Shown: positions 12,008 through 24,439 of the stretch, piece after piece
How positions within the stretch are numbered: the first letter of the stretch is position 1
Layout of the letters: each line of letters starts with the position of its first letter
From: Isoperla grammatica
Taxonomy: Eukaryota; Arthropoda; Insecta; Plecoptera; Perlodidae
Reading direction: 5' to 3'
Length of the DNA: 64,000 nucleotides
NCBI GenBank assembly: GCA_945910005.1
Contig: OX246746.1
Span: 34,310,686 to 34,374,685 of the forward strand
Notes under the pieces: generated by a model
Seen by the model: only the letters and a program-made list of their open reading frames with translations
Databases searched by the model: none
Told to the model about the DNA's origin: nothing
Made by a program: the position numbers and the translations under genes

Positions 12008-12719
12008 CCTGGGATTTCAGTTGTGGATGTGCTAGGCGCGGCGCGGCGTAGTGCGGCGCGGATTGCTACTATTCTCGATTTCACTCGTGGATTTCAACGA
12101 TCTGTTATTCGCGCATTTTCCCGCGTTTTACGAACGTTTGATTGAGTTTCAAATGTAGGTTATATATTGTCAGGAAAAATCTCGAAATGGATAGATGAAG
12201 ACTGTTGTGGCGACGAAAATTATAACGTATTTTATTATTATTAATATTAATGCCGCGGTCATACAGCCAAAAGCGTTGGCATGTTAGGCCCTAGGATCGA
12301 GTTTTGTCTGGGACTAGACCTAGGCCTACCTGAATTATTTGTTTCTTTTGCCACGTCCTTCCACGCATTCATGCGCAGAACATTGTTTTTATAATTTTTG
12401 TGGAATATGTTGTATAAGATTTCTCGCTGTTCTACAGCGAGAACTAACCTCTCAGCGAAATCGTTCTCAGACATTTTTGTGATTTGAGGTTATGTTAGTA
12501 CTCTTGTTGTTGACACTATTCCGAGTTTCTATTGGTTGTTGAGAGTGACGTCACTGTCGAATCCTCGGAGCGTGGATATCGTCGGATAAAATATTGAATT
12601 TTTTCAAAGTCTCGGATCTAAATCCACGGGATCCTCGGCCGGGGAATAGAGCACTCTGATTGGCTGAAATCTGAACCGCGCTACGCCACGCCGCGCGAGC
12701 CGCGAGTGAAATCCCAGCT
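12008..12719. mobile_element. Harbinger-like element with GC-rich ends
   Basis: CTGGGATTTCA at the left matches the complement of TGAAATCCCAG at the right, and each is followed inward by a GCGGCGTAGCGCGG-type GC-rich block. The interior holds a MADF-like reading frame. The target duplication is unclear. The PIF/Harbinger assignment is inferred from the MADF/Myb-like cargo. Confidence 0.5.
12259..12474 (-). pseudogene. MADF/Myb-like domain fragment
   Basis: A 71-residue minus-strand frame starts MSENDFAERLVLAVEQRE and continues with an ILYNIFHKNY..NAWKDVAKE pattern. This matches the start of a MADF/Myb-SANT DNA-binding domain (first two helices with the NAW tryptophan). PIF/Harbinger transposons encode such a protein beside their transposase. 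Only the N-terminal part remains, and it sits between GC-rich inverted ends, so I read it as residual cargo of a nonautonomous Harbinger. A short host exon is the alternative. Confidence 0.5.
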
Positions 12720-13396
12720 TTAGCCTACCCATACGAGTATGTGCTCCGTATACCGTGCCGTACTCGAGACTCGACTGATGGCTGGTCGAGCCGAGGGCCG
12801 AGGCACCAAAGGCTCTCGTCTTTCTAGTAGCACCCACCCCCATGCGAAGTTCTTATGAATTTAAATGCTAACTCGTTAGTTTCTTCACCAAACCTTCCAC
12901 GTTTCCCCGGCCCAGGGAGCTACTCACGAGCTCCGAACTGAAAATGCGCAAGAGTTTCTTGGCTTAGGTTGATTCACAGTAATGGGGGTACATGCCAATT
13001 GTAGGCATACATTCACATAGGCCTACCTCTTTTTGCTCAATACACAGTAGGTCTACTGACTAAAACACAATCCATTTATTTATTTTTATTTATTTACCTA
13101 TTCATTTAATGTCTATCCTATTCAGTTATTAAATCCGTGCACATTGTAATTATACTTGGTCTAACTTTACAGGTGGGAACCCCAACCTTATGCAATGGAA
13201 GTAGCTGTGCACAACATGATTATCACAGACGAAGTTCAAGAGTAAAATTAGATAACATAACAAAAGTAGGCTTATATGAAATGGACAAGTCATTGAATGA
13301 ATTTTTCAAGTTGGAGTACCTTCTCTCAATTAGTGTGGCTTGAATCTTGTGTACTGGTGTGTGGACAATGACACAGTGAATCGAAATCCCACAACA

Positions 13397-16300
13397 ATGT
13401 ATAAATGTAAAATTCAGTCTCCAGCTTGCACTTACAAAAGTGATTCGGCTAAATCGTACGTAGCCCATTGGAACAATCTTCATAGATGTGGCCCCAAGTC
13501 CATCTTTGTTCCTGCCCAGGGACTGCCACCTTATCGTGGTGGGCAGGTTAGCGTGCTTTGTTGATCCCGAGAGCTATGCCGGCGGAAGCGTATGCTTCTG
13601 GTAGGGCCACCCTAGCCGGACTGGTCGAGGAGGAGAAGTCAGACGAAGTGCAGTCCACACACCAATCCCCTTTCTCCCCCACTGTCCCATTGAATATTTC
13701 TCCTCCCACTTGGCCTTGCCCTCCCTTGCTGGACTCCCGTATGACGACTCACGCGACGTACAATGGATCTGATTCGGATGTGGCTTTATTCTTCATTATC
13801 ATCTTTCTCATCTTCATTACCACCCGCTCATCGTCTCGATTAGCCATCGTTGCATAAATATGAGACGTTAAGCCCCATTAATCAATCAATCAATCCATCT
13901 TTGTATGTGGGTATCGAACATGCTCTCGTCGATTTAGTGTGTATTCATCCTTTACAACCCACATACACAGGGACCATAATCTAAAGAAGCAGAAACTGAG
14001 ACTGGAAGATGTTTCACTTGCTAACCCAACGTTAGAAAATGTTTTTAGCTGTGCTAACTGTCGACCTACATTTTCCTCTATTGCTGATCAAATATCACAT
14101 TCCAAGCTGCATTTTGATGGCAATTGTGCAGTACCTTGCCCATATCCAAACTGTTTAAAGCAGTACACAGTACACAAATCATTCACTGCTCACATAAGTA
14201 AAAAACATCCAAAGTCTAATTTGAAGGTCAAGAGGCCTATTCAAGTGCATTCTAACAGGTCAACAGATTTGTGTACAGAGGTTTAAATTGATGATTCTGG
14301 ATCTAGTGCTGGAGTCGATTCAGTAGACATACAGTGCAATACCACTTCTAATGAAGAAAATGAGATTGAAGCAGGAAATGCTCATGTAAGAAATATGGCA
14401 CTGTTTTATCTCACATTGATGTCAAAAAATCATGTGTCAGAACGAGCTACACAGACTGTGCAAGAACATGTATCTTCCATCATGAATGGAACTTTGGAAG
14501 TTCTTGCTAAGAATTAAACAGAGAGACTGTCACCACACTTAGAGCAAGAGATATTGCAATCTATAATGCAAGAGGTATTCCTTAGAATCAATGTGATCAA
14601 TGGGAATACTCTACGTAACCCTCTGCGTAGTAAATATGCAAGAAGACAGTATTATGAAGAACATTTCAGATATGTGCGTCCTGTAGAGTTGAGTCTTGGG
14701 CTGAATGCAGTAAATCAACAATGTCATATGCATTATGTACCTATTCTGAAGTCTCTCGAGGCTCTGTTGTCTGATGAAACAGTTTACCAGCAATTAGCCA
14801 GTCATGTACACATGCCAGAGAAAGATCAGCCTTTAACGGACATCCATCACGGTGCAAAAATGAAAACACACCCATTGTTCAGTACAGACAACTCTGCATT
14901 AAAGATTGTTCTATTTCAAGATGAATTCCTGGTTGCCAATCCTCTTGGTTCCAGCAAACGTGATTTGAAAATGCTAGGCGTATATTACACACTTGGAAAT
15001 TTACAACCATGGAATCGGTCAAAAGTTGATTCTCTTCAACTTGTTCTCTTGTGTAAGTCTAAAGATTTAAAGTATTTAGCTGAAATGGGACAGGAGAAAG
15101 TGTTTGGACCATTGATTAAAGATTTAAAAAAGTTGGAGAGTAGAGGCATTACAATAAATGGTCGAAATGTGCGAGGCTCCGTGGCTTACATTTCAGGGGA
15201 CAACCTGGGAAGCCATTTTATTGGTGGTTTCGTTGAGAATTTTAGTAGGGCCAACTATCTTTGCCGGTTTTGTGACATTGAACGAAATAATTTCCATAAC
15301 GGCACAAAGTTCGGTAATTTAAGAACAATTGAATAGTACGAGCGTTCAGTTGCTTCCCTCAGTGGCGAACGGGGAGACAGTGTTGAGGGCATAAGATCAA
15401 CATCTCTTTTTAACACCTTGCACTACTTCCATGTCGTAGATGGTCTGTCACCATGTATCGGGCATGACGTGTTTGAAGGCATAGCTCAGTATGACTTGCC
15501 ATTGGCTTTTAACTATTTCGTGGAGAGAGGCTGGTGTGATGAAGTACAAATTAATACAAAAATTCGATAATTCAAATACAAAGGTGCAGATAGCAACGAT
15601 AAGCCAGGTCCAATATCCACATGTGGTAAGCTAGGTGGCCATGCAATCCAAACTTGGACACTGATTCGACTGCTACCATTGTTAGTGGGCCAATACATAG
15701 TGAATAAGAATGACCCGGTGTGGCAAATGGTCCTCAATTTGATACTGATTATTCAGATTGTGTGTTCCCCTAATGTCAACTATCAACTCATTGGTCTTCT
15801 TCAGGAAACAATTGAAGAGTATCTGAAATTAAGGAGAACCATATTCCCTAATGTACCTTTGCGGCCCAAACACCACTATGTGCGCCACTACCCACGCATG
15901 ATTGTTGAATATGGACCACTGATAAGATTGTGGACAATGAGGTTTGAGTCAAAGCACAGTTATTTTAAAGAGTGTCAAAGGACTTCAAAGAACACTATTA
16001 ATGTAACTAAGACACTCTCTGAAAAGCATCAGTACCTTCAAGCAGCTTATTCTGCCAGCGGGCTATTTGGACCAGAGGCCATTATGAATAATGGAACGGA
16101 CTATTGTCCTGAAGTTTTAAACACTGGGATCAATCAAGCAATAAAACGTGCTCAACTCGAGACCCACCGTTTGATTGTTGGCAGTAAATGCACTTATCGT
16201 GGAATTCACTACAAAAAAGATGACTTCGTACTTTTACAATCTCACTTGGATTTAAATCTGCTACGAATCGTTATCATACTCTTTCAAGGTGAAGATTTGT

Positions 16301-16482
16301 ACTTGGTTGGCAAGAAGGCAACAGGGGTTGTCGTTGATAATATGCAAGTTTACGAAATCGATGAAACTGATGACATCATTTGCCATTCAATCAAGGATTT
16401 ACAAGATTTTCATCCATACCCAATCTACAGTTCATCAATATCCCCTTACTCACTGTTAGTTTTGAAACATCTTACTAACTAA
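13397..16482 (+). pseudogene. CACTA/EnSpm-like zinc-finger transposase, dead
   Basis: When the SINE at 13510-13893 and one duplication copy are set aside, a single reading frame runs from the ATG at 13397 to the TAA ending 16482, about 896 codons. It starts with several C2H2 fingers (MYKCKIQSPACTYK..., then fingers at 13905-14010, 14050-14115 and 14125-14200). The core follows: FQDEFLVANPLG (first acidic site), SGDNLGSHFIGGF with CRFC (second), GHDVFEGI (third) and RPKHHYVRHYP...MRFESKHSYF. These correspond to animal CACTA/EnSpm transposases. Four in-frame stops interrupt it (near 14284, 14515, 15334 and 15568). There are no frameshifts. The gene is related to, but clearly diverged from, the intact one at 50888-53723. 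It cannot make a full-length product unless stops are bypassed. Confidence 0.8.
13510..13893 (+). mobile_element. SINE copy 4, type II head, full length
   Basis: A 384-bp insertion with perfect 11-bp duplications TCCATCTTTGT at 13499-13509 and 13894-13904. It splits a zinc-finger codon of the transposase frame, and removing it with one duplication restores the frame exactly. The 3' half matches the other SINE copies and ends in (AATC)n. The 5' half (CTGCCACCTTATCGTGGTGG... to GAAGTGCAGTCCACACACC) is absent from the other copies, which have a different head. Confidence 0.9.
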
Positions 16483-17085
16483 GGTCAGTATATTTGTACT
16501 TGTTTCCAGTTCTAAATCACATTGGGCTTATTGTTGTAGAAAGAAACCCCGAGTAGAAGTCTGCACGGGTCTGTAACTAGTAATGTAATCGAAGGCCGGT
16601 TCCTGGCAAGTATGTCTGCTCGTTATAAGTTCATTTAGTTGTGGGGAGACTGGCTAATTATGAACCGCAGTACGCTTCATGCAGCACGCTTAGGCCTACA
16701 TGTATTCTTTTTCGGGGAATTTATTTTTGCGAATTTTTGGGGTGAACAGATCTTTGGCGGTGAACAGATCTTAAAGGGGTATTCAGGCAAAAATACTAAA
16801 AAAATCATATGCATTACCATCCATGACAAAAAAAGTTCCTACTCCAAAGAGAAAGAAAGAAAAAATTAACGAAATTGTATATTTTGGGCTAGTTAACTAG
16901 CAAGCAAAGCAGATATAAATTATTATTAGCAAAGCAGATATAAATTATTGGGTCTTTGTTATGAATGCAGGAGGTCTTTAGATTGATAAATATGTAACTT
17001 TAGTTTAACAATTTTCTCAACTTTTGTTTTAATTAGGTTATCCTGCAATCCGGGTGTGCACTTACATGTTATAATTCCCAAACTG

Positions 17086-17226
17086 CCCAATTTAGACTGA
17101 ATACAGGATACGACCTCCTAAAGCCACATCTGCATAGGATGTGGCATGTGGCTGTGGACGGCATGTGTGATCTGTGTGGGAAGGTGGAGCAGACCAGAAT
17201 TCATCTGTTAATTTGTGAGGGACTAA
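17086..17226 (+). pseudogene. LINE C-terminal remnant (Cys-His motif)
   Basis: A plus-strand reading gives RLNTGYDLLKPHLHRMW then CDLCGKVEQTRIHLLICEG. The C-x2-C...H-x4-C arrangement after an HLHR motif is typical of the end of the reverse transcriptase/RNase region in several non-LTR retrotransposon clades. It is only about 45 residues long and is cut off by the MITE at 17227. Confidence 0.55.
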
Positions 17227-17373
17227 GGCCCGGTATTATAACGCCCGGCTAAATAGTTCGCCCACCGCTAACTTGTTTTTTCCTTTGAATCCACGTTTCC
17301 GATTGGTGGTTGCCATGGTGAAAACAAGTTAGCGGTGGTCTAAATATTTAGCCGGGCGTTATAATACCGGGCC
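17227..17373. mobile_element. Harbinger-type MITE, 147 bp
   Basis: Nearly palindromic arms begin GGCCCGGTATTATAACGCCC, and the 3-bp duplication TAA lies at 17224-17226 and 17374-17376. The TWA duplication fits PIF/Harbinger. Confidence 0.8.
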
Positions 17374-19832
17374 TAAGAGCCCAAAATGACGCTATGCCGG
17401 GGGGCATTAAGGTTCACGACAGGGAGGCGAATCTCTATTGGTTGACGAGATCCAGCATGATGGTCGGATAGATCAGTTGTGGGCATATGAAATGATGATA
17501 AATCCCATAAGAAAAGTAATTGTTCAGCAACTAGCCTAAAACATACGATTTTGTTCATTTTTTCCTCCTTTACCTTCGTGGTAGGAGTTTTTTACATTTA
17601 TGAATCATTATTTCTCATAGGCCGAGATGGGAATGCATATGATTTTTTAGTTTTTTGCCTGAACACCCCTTTAACAGGCTGAAAACAGCTTGTCTTATTC
17701 ATAGATGAGTTTAGTAAGCCCAAGCCCATACAAATATACATATGTTGTACCAGATATATAGGCCTACCCTGCATGGACATATATTGCAAGACCCAGGCCA
17801 AGCCCGGGGTCATGCAACCCCCTATATTCGAAAAAAAGGTAGTAATGTGCTACTTTTAGCTTCCTTATCCCCAAGGATTCCCTTTTCTTTTCTTATCCCT
17901 AGTAATTAATTTTTCTTTTTTAGATGGACGACATAGTGGCTTTTATCCGCAAGATTGTGCCGGGCGTGAATGAAGAAAGCCTGAGATAAAAACTTGACGA
18001 GATAGGCGTAACCGAATTTGAGGACTTAAAGGATGTCGATTTTCCTGTTCATATGCAGCCCCTGTTTAAGATAATACAGGCTATTAAATTAAAAAAAGCG
18101 GTAACAGCCCATTTCGAAACAGATGCAGAGACCAACCCACCAACTCCAGTAACAGAAACACCTCCACAACCATCAACCAGTTCAACCACATATATCTCAA
18201 CTACCCCCACAACAGCACTCTCTAATTTTAAAATACCTTTCGAAAAATTCAGCCCTTCACTTAAAAAAAAAAAAAATGGAAAAGAAAAAAATTGCAACAA
18301 CATCCGAGATCAACGAAGCAATACGAATCATTGGGAGTGAAATCCACGACATCAACACTCATCCCGGCAGAAGCTTCTTAAAGCGAATCGCATCAGAGAT
18401 GGTAAGACTTCACCCCAAAACGTTTGCAACTTCATTTGCAGAAGATAACGCAATGTTGGGGGAAGGCTTTGATTTGCTCGAACGAAAATTGTGTGAGAGA
18501 CTGAAGGGCCTGAACAGAAAGGTTAAGCGAGCGGATACAGACGAAGTGGTCGACGAAGATGGCACAGTTCTTCAGAAAAGAAGAACATTGAATTCCGAGA
18601 AGCAGCGCTATGGTACCATTAACTTTCTCCCTCGAGATCTTCCAGAGGGAGAAACGTTTGAGACACAGATTGATAGCAAAGAGTGGCTGCAGGCCGAATT
18701 TTTAAAAACAAAGCGTGAGCAAGACTTTCTGAAAATGGAACGTTTGATGAAAGAGACCTACGTGGCCAACGACTAGACATAACAAACATGGACTTGACGA
18801 CCAATGCCGTGAGAGAAGAATGGCCATTCCTGTTTGAGGTGAGTCAACCAATGATAAACAGCAATTTTGTGACCATATTGTCATTCTACTTCTGTCATGG
18901 CACGTTAACTATCATTTTTTTCATTAGGTTTTTCAATGCCATTCTCAAATTAATTCTTTCAGACAGTTTGTCAAAGCACCCCTGGTTCAGAATTTGTAAC
19001 ATGCCCGTCCTTGAATGTTTAAAAACTAACAATGGAATTATACTTGAATTGATAACATTTAAACTTAGTATGTTTTATTAATTAGAATAGTGCGTAATAA
19101 CAAGGCCTAAAGCTTCAACCACAATAGGGAAGGCTCATCAAAAATAAATATTCCTCAAAGTACCTAAAAACGGAAGATCATTATCTAAAAATACGGGCGG
19201 TATAATTTTTATATCCGAGAAGCGTATATTTCCAATTCTATTAGCATTTAAAGTTTGAAATTTGGAACTTCCCGTTCCGTAATTGAAAAACGGCTCTTGG
19301 CGTCATAACTCTTGTCAACAACTGCCTCCTTGATAGTAGTCATAATAATATCAACGATATAAAGTTGGACATTGTACAATATCTAGGATGCAGTGACTTT
19401 ACAACAATGTCTTTTATACCACTGTTTTCTTCAAAAAATACATTTTGATACAGTATTTACCAAAACGTGTTTAAAAAATGCAATTATTTAATATATTGTT
19501 GTTAATTAATGTTGAGCAGTGTTCATTTACTAACTAAAAATAAACGTTGATTCAGTTAAAGTCTTATGAGAGCAATAATCTACAAAAGGGTGGGATTTCA
19601 GTACTATTTGTATGATATAAAATTATTGTTTACAGAGTTATGACGTCAGAACGTTTTAATCACGAGCAAGATGGCGCAGGTCCGTTTCTGAGCGTGTTTT
19701 GAAGCAATATCTTTGACTTGCTGTTAAAGCAATGTTAATGCACCTTTCGAGCCGAAACCAATTAGTTCCCGTTTATTTTAACTTGAGGTAACCAGTAAGC
19801 AAATAAAAAAATGCGTGAGCATACCCTATTGA

Positions 19833-20589
19833 CGGTATCGTGAACGTAATCGGGTGCACTATCGCAATCCAATTCGTAGAGAAATACCCCGTTCACAATA
19901 GATACTTTTCAAAATCAAAATGCGCATTTGCCTACTCATAGATTGGGTCGTATTGCAGTAAATATTACGCTACGTTACAAATTAAACTAGGCCTACATAA
20001 CTGCCTACACCTACCTGCTAATAGGAATATCCATTATCGAGTACAGACCGGCGTATTTACAAAATTGGTCAGAATGCAGTCTAGGCTAGTGACGGGCAGG
20101 TCTGTTGGCATTGTCAGCTGTCAGCTCGCCGGCCCAAGGTTGGGCTGGCCTTAGACCAGTAATAACTGGTCTAAGGGGCTGGCGAGCCGAGTCACGTCCC
20201 CTAATGCATTGCGCGTGAATTAAATGCGAAATAAATAGGCGCCAATGTTTGACATATAATTTGTTCCTTTGCTCGTCAGTCGTTTCTTGGTTCGTCAGTC
20301 CTTTACAAAATCAGCTAAGCCATGGTCTACTATTCACGCTGCATTCCACAAAGAAGAAATTATTACTGCTATATCACTAGTATACAGTTGAATACAGTTG
20401 AAAAGCCAACGCCAATTATTCAGGCGATGGGGTACGGGATCATTGGCATCGCAAATTGTAGAAATATGAACACATTTCTCGATTACGATTCGGTTTGCCG
20501 CATTACGATTTAGTTGTGAACAGCGCCATAAGAACCAAGGTACTTAATTCTTCCACGATTACCGGATTAAGATTACGTTGACGATACCG
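19833..20589. mobile_element. MITE-like element in intron, 757 bp
   Basis: The ends CGGTATCGTGAACGTAATC and the inverse of GATTACGTTGACGATACCG form about 19-bp inverted repeats with one mismatch. The target duplication is not clear. A 110-bp hairpin at 20093-20203 (TTAGACCAGTAATAACTGGT core) sits inside. It lies in the first intron of the SAMD3-like pseudogene. Confidence 0.6.
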
Positions 20590-20712
20590 ACAATTGTGGT
20601 TGGACCTTAAGTCAAACAATGACAACTACCAATGGGGAAGCACTTTTAACATTATTATATAATATTTAATTTATTATAAACGGAAACTTCGTAGAGTAGG
20701 TTATAGATGTAA

Positions 20713-20868
20713 AATCAAAATATTGGACTGTACACTGTTCCTAGTGAATTAAAATATAAAAAAGACGCAATATTTCGAGCGCTGATCAGCTCTCGATCAT
20801 TTAGCAATATTGCGTCGTTTTTATATTTTAATTGACTAGGAACAGTGTACAGTCCAATGTTTTGATTA
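20713..20868. mobile_element. Palindromic MITE, 156 bp
   Basis: The arms ATTGGACTGTACACTGTTCC and their inverse pair over about 60 bp, continuing through an ATTAAAATATAAAAA stem and a GACGCAATATT segment. The superfamily is not determined. Confidence 0.7.
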
Positions 20869-21267
20869 TGCATTTAATTTATTGTTCTAGGCTTAAAATT
20901 AGGCCTACGCATTGTAATAGCATTTGTTTATAAACAAAATATGTTGCTTTTGACTTCCAGAACGAGTACTTGTTTCATCATTTTACGATGCTCATGGGCT
21001 TTGACATTGTAGAACGGTCAAAAACCACCATGGAACAGCATCTACCACTTCTATTCGACTACTTGTCGTCACAAGTAAACATAGAAAGAGACCAAGAGAA
21101 CATGTCCGCAAAAGTAAAGTGTCTACGAGATAAGTTGATACTGAAGAGAAATCTCCAGCCAACAACAAGAGAAGAGAACTAGTCCTTGCAGTAACGACTC
21201 TTGCAGCGTGGTGGCGACAACCAACCGAGCTGTTATTCATTCTGTACCCGGTAAATACATCAATTTA

Positions 21268-22017
21268 GGCCCGGTTCCACCAAAGTATCCTAAACGACAC
21301 ATTAGTTAATTCTCCATTTAAGTTAAACGTGGTTCAAGATGGTGGTTTAATTTGTTGGGTTCCACCATGACATTCGTCAGTTAAGTTAACTAAACGGAGA
21401 AAAACTGTAACACAAGCTATGATTGGTCTTCCTCGAGTGACGTCGACCCTCAGTTACCGCTCAATTACTGTCAACAAGGTTAGACTTGCTAGAGTGTGTA
21501 GACTGTGTGCTTGCCTAGACTTGTCAAACTTAAAACGATGAAAAAGTTTTCGAGAGGGGCGAATTATAGTAGCCACGAAAAGGCTACACTTTTGTTTGTG
21601 ATATGAATGTAGGGCTAGGCCCAATCCTAATGCTAACGCTTCCTTTTAAGCTTGTCCTTGCCCTAAATGTAAGCCTAACTAAAATTGGGAATATATATCT
21701 ATCTAGACCATTATAATACTATACATTCAATTCTATACGTGAGCTTATAATATATGTGAATTTACAGTACTTGTTTCACTTCGAAAGACAAACACTCACG
21801 CAATGACAACGCTATAACCTCAATATTTACCACCAATAATTTACCTCGCCCCCCACTTGACTGGAGAATTAGGCGTTAAACGGCCAGCGACGGCGGTTTA
21901 ATATTACCTCGGTTTAGCAAGAATTAAACGTGCTTTCCGAAGTGGTGGGACGCTCTGTGAAATTAACTGACGGTTTAAGAAAGATAAACCGAGTTTAACA
22001 CTTGGTGAAACCGGGCC
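21268..22017. mobile_element. Harbinger-type element, 750 bp
   Basis: The ends GGCCCGGTTCCACCAA and the inverse of TTGGTGAAACCGGGCC are flanked by TTA duplications at 21265-21267 and 22018-22020. Its terminal GGCCCGGT is shared with the smaller MITE at 17227-17373, suggesting related transposases mobilised both. Confidence 0.8.
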
Positions 22018-22427
22018 TTAGTACCCAATAATTTTTGTTGCTAAATATAATAGTAGAGGTAGGCTCTAGCTCAAAATGGTGGTAAAGGTTTTTTTCAATG
22101 TCAAATGTCAACAAATAACAGCATTTAGAGATGAACAACATTTTGAAACAGTAATTAATCAATTGACTTGTTTATTTTCTAATTTCCATTTTCAAATTTT
22201 ATCATTTATCAAAACTTAATATTATGTTGTAACTATGCAATGCTTGTGTGAATACCTTGAGAGATACGTGTGTTCTTAATTTGAATACATAATACCGTAT
22301 TTCTTTGTAGACTAATTGTAGCCTACTCGTCCTTGTCTAATTTAATAGTATATTGCAGTCATGTGGGTCCTTGTGACCTGTTGCAAATAAAGAATTAGGT
22401 AGGGGAAATTATTGATTCTTTAGTAAA

Positions 22428-22598
22428 GGCATCCCAAGACTACCTTACACTTGCTTTCGTCACATCCGCCGGGGTCGTAGCCAATCAGCGATCGGTATTG
22501 GCGCGGGTGTGTCTCGGGCGGGGGGTCGGGCGGTTCACTGATTGGATACGACCCCGGCGGATGTGACGAAAGCAAGTGTAAGGTAGTCTTGGGATGCC
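22428..22598. mobile_element. Palindromic MITE, 171 bp
   Basis: Long arms (GGCATCCCAAGACTACCTTA...GGGGTCGTA) pair almost perfectly over about 58 bp around a GC-rich loop. Flanking TA on each side could be a 2-bp duplication, which is not diagnostic. Confidence 0.75.
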
Positions 22599-24439
22599 TA
22601 TAAATCGCGAAGTAGATTGTATGAAACTGCTCAAAATGTGAATTAATTATTGAAATTGTACCTTTTAGTGTTGTGTTTTATTCCCTTTTTGTAGCAATGT
22701 AGCAACAACTAGTTGCTGTGGTTGGCAATGCTTCTTATACTGCTATGGTAAAGGTAGGCTCGGGAGACTTCATTATCCGCAGCTGCAACCTATTGCTACT
22801 TTTCGACTATCAATTTATTTTTTATCTTCGATTTACGTACATTGAGCTAAGTAATATCTGTTAGATGGGCATGCCCTAGTTTTAATCAGGGTGTGATTTT
22901 TTTATTAGCTTCAAAATCAAGAATCATGATTTTTTTACTTAAATTCAATTACTTTTTAAAATAGACTTTTTGATTGAAATTTAATGTTTGTACCTATTTA
23001 TTTTATTTCAATCGGATTATAATTGCTTGCAACAATATTAGGCCTAAGTATTTCCCACATGGGTAAGTTACATAAAAAATACATTTGCAATCATAACAGT
23101 ATCTGTAATGAACACACTGATAGACAAAGTCACAAATTTATAGAACTTGGCATAAATTTAATTCTTTCACAAACATTTCTGCACTAGTGTTTTTTTTTGT
23201 TGTGAGAAAAATTTTGCTTGAAAAGTTAAAAACACTAATTACCCTTCTCTTGTACATCCTAGTGTAAAAATGAAAGAATGAAAAGTAAAAAGAATTATGT
23301 AAAACATAAAAATGCATTGAAAGGCTTGGGGAAAATAGTGCTATTGCAATGGGACATTTCCCTCATTATGTGTTTTCATTTTTATAACAACGATCATTTT
23401 GTTCAAATCTAATATAGCCTAGGCCTAAATAAATTGATTTAAGGTTGTTCCTTAACCATGCTGAAATCACGTTTGGACATATAAAATTACTTTGCAGGTA
23501 GCAAAATTGACAAAAAAAATTCCATGTCCAAGAGATTTGAGTGTTCTTTCTTATGAAAATTTTTCATATTATAATTTTGCTGTATCAAATCGAGTTGTTT
23601 TAATTTAATGCTTTTTTGATGGTGGTCATAATATTGTACCCTGATTGATCTTTGCAAACGAAAGGACTTGATCAGTGTACTGAAAGACGTCCAACATACA
23701 CGTACACGTGTACATAATAATATGTGGTAGTGGACTAGTTCCTTTTGCAAGTTTCATTTATCATTTTCAGGATACTACTTCGGTAGCTGAAATCGAGGCC
23801 GATGGAAGATCCCCTAGCACACCACATGTGGCCGTATTGGGCACATCCATCCTCACCCCTAACGTACAGTGTTTTCATGTCTTCGAAAACAATGTTGTGA
23901 CAGGAGCAACATCAGCAGGAGAGGCCCTTCTCACCATTTCCGCCCTGTACTTTGTATTTGGCGTGGACTATCCTCCACAAGTTGCTGCAAGTTTGGAGTA
24001 CCTGCAACGGTAAGCTTTGTTTTCAATATTTACGTTTTAAAGCTCATTTCTCTTCATGGGCTTACATATATACATGTTAATTTTAAGTAGAGTGGGTAAT
24101 TATGGTTTGAGCAAATTTCGTTTTTGTGTTGATCAGTCTTGATTTTATTGAGTAAAATCTGTATTTCAGTGGTTTGATCTATATGTGTTTCTCACTAATT
24201 TACGTACAGAACTGTTAATTTGATTTATTTCTAAATATTTATATTGTTATCAGATTGGAATTGCTTTTAATGAAGTTGGTTTGAGACACTAGAAATACTT
24301 GAAGAGTTTCTCAGGACTAAGATTGAATCAATTATTTTGTATGTACAGTACAATTGGTCTACATCGGCCAAATAACAAAAAAATTACACCAAATTGAATT
24401 AATCTTCACCATTTTTGCACTTACCATCAATGAAAACTA

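Noticed and set aside
13558..13857. Open frame of 99 codons across the SINE
   Set aside because: It lies wholly within the SINE body bounded by target duplications; the other SINE copies give similar frames on either strand, so it is not a gene.
13397..16482. An alternative genetic code reading TAA/TAG as Gln
   Set aside because: Intact genes in the window use TAA as a real terminator and CAA/CAG for Gln, so nonsense mutation is simpler.
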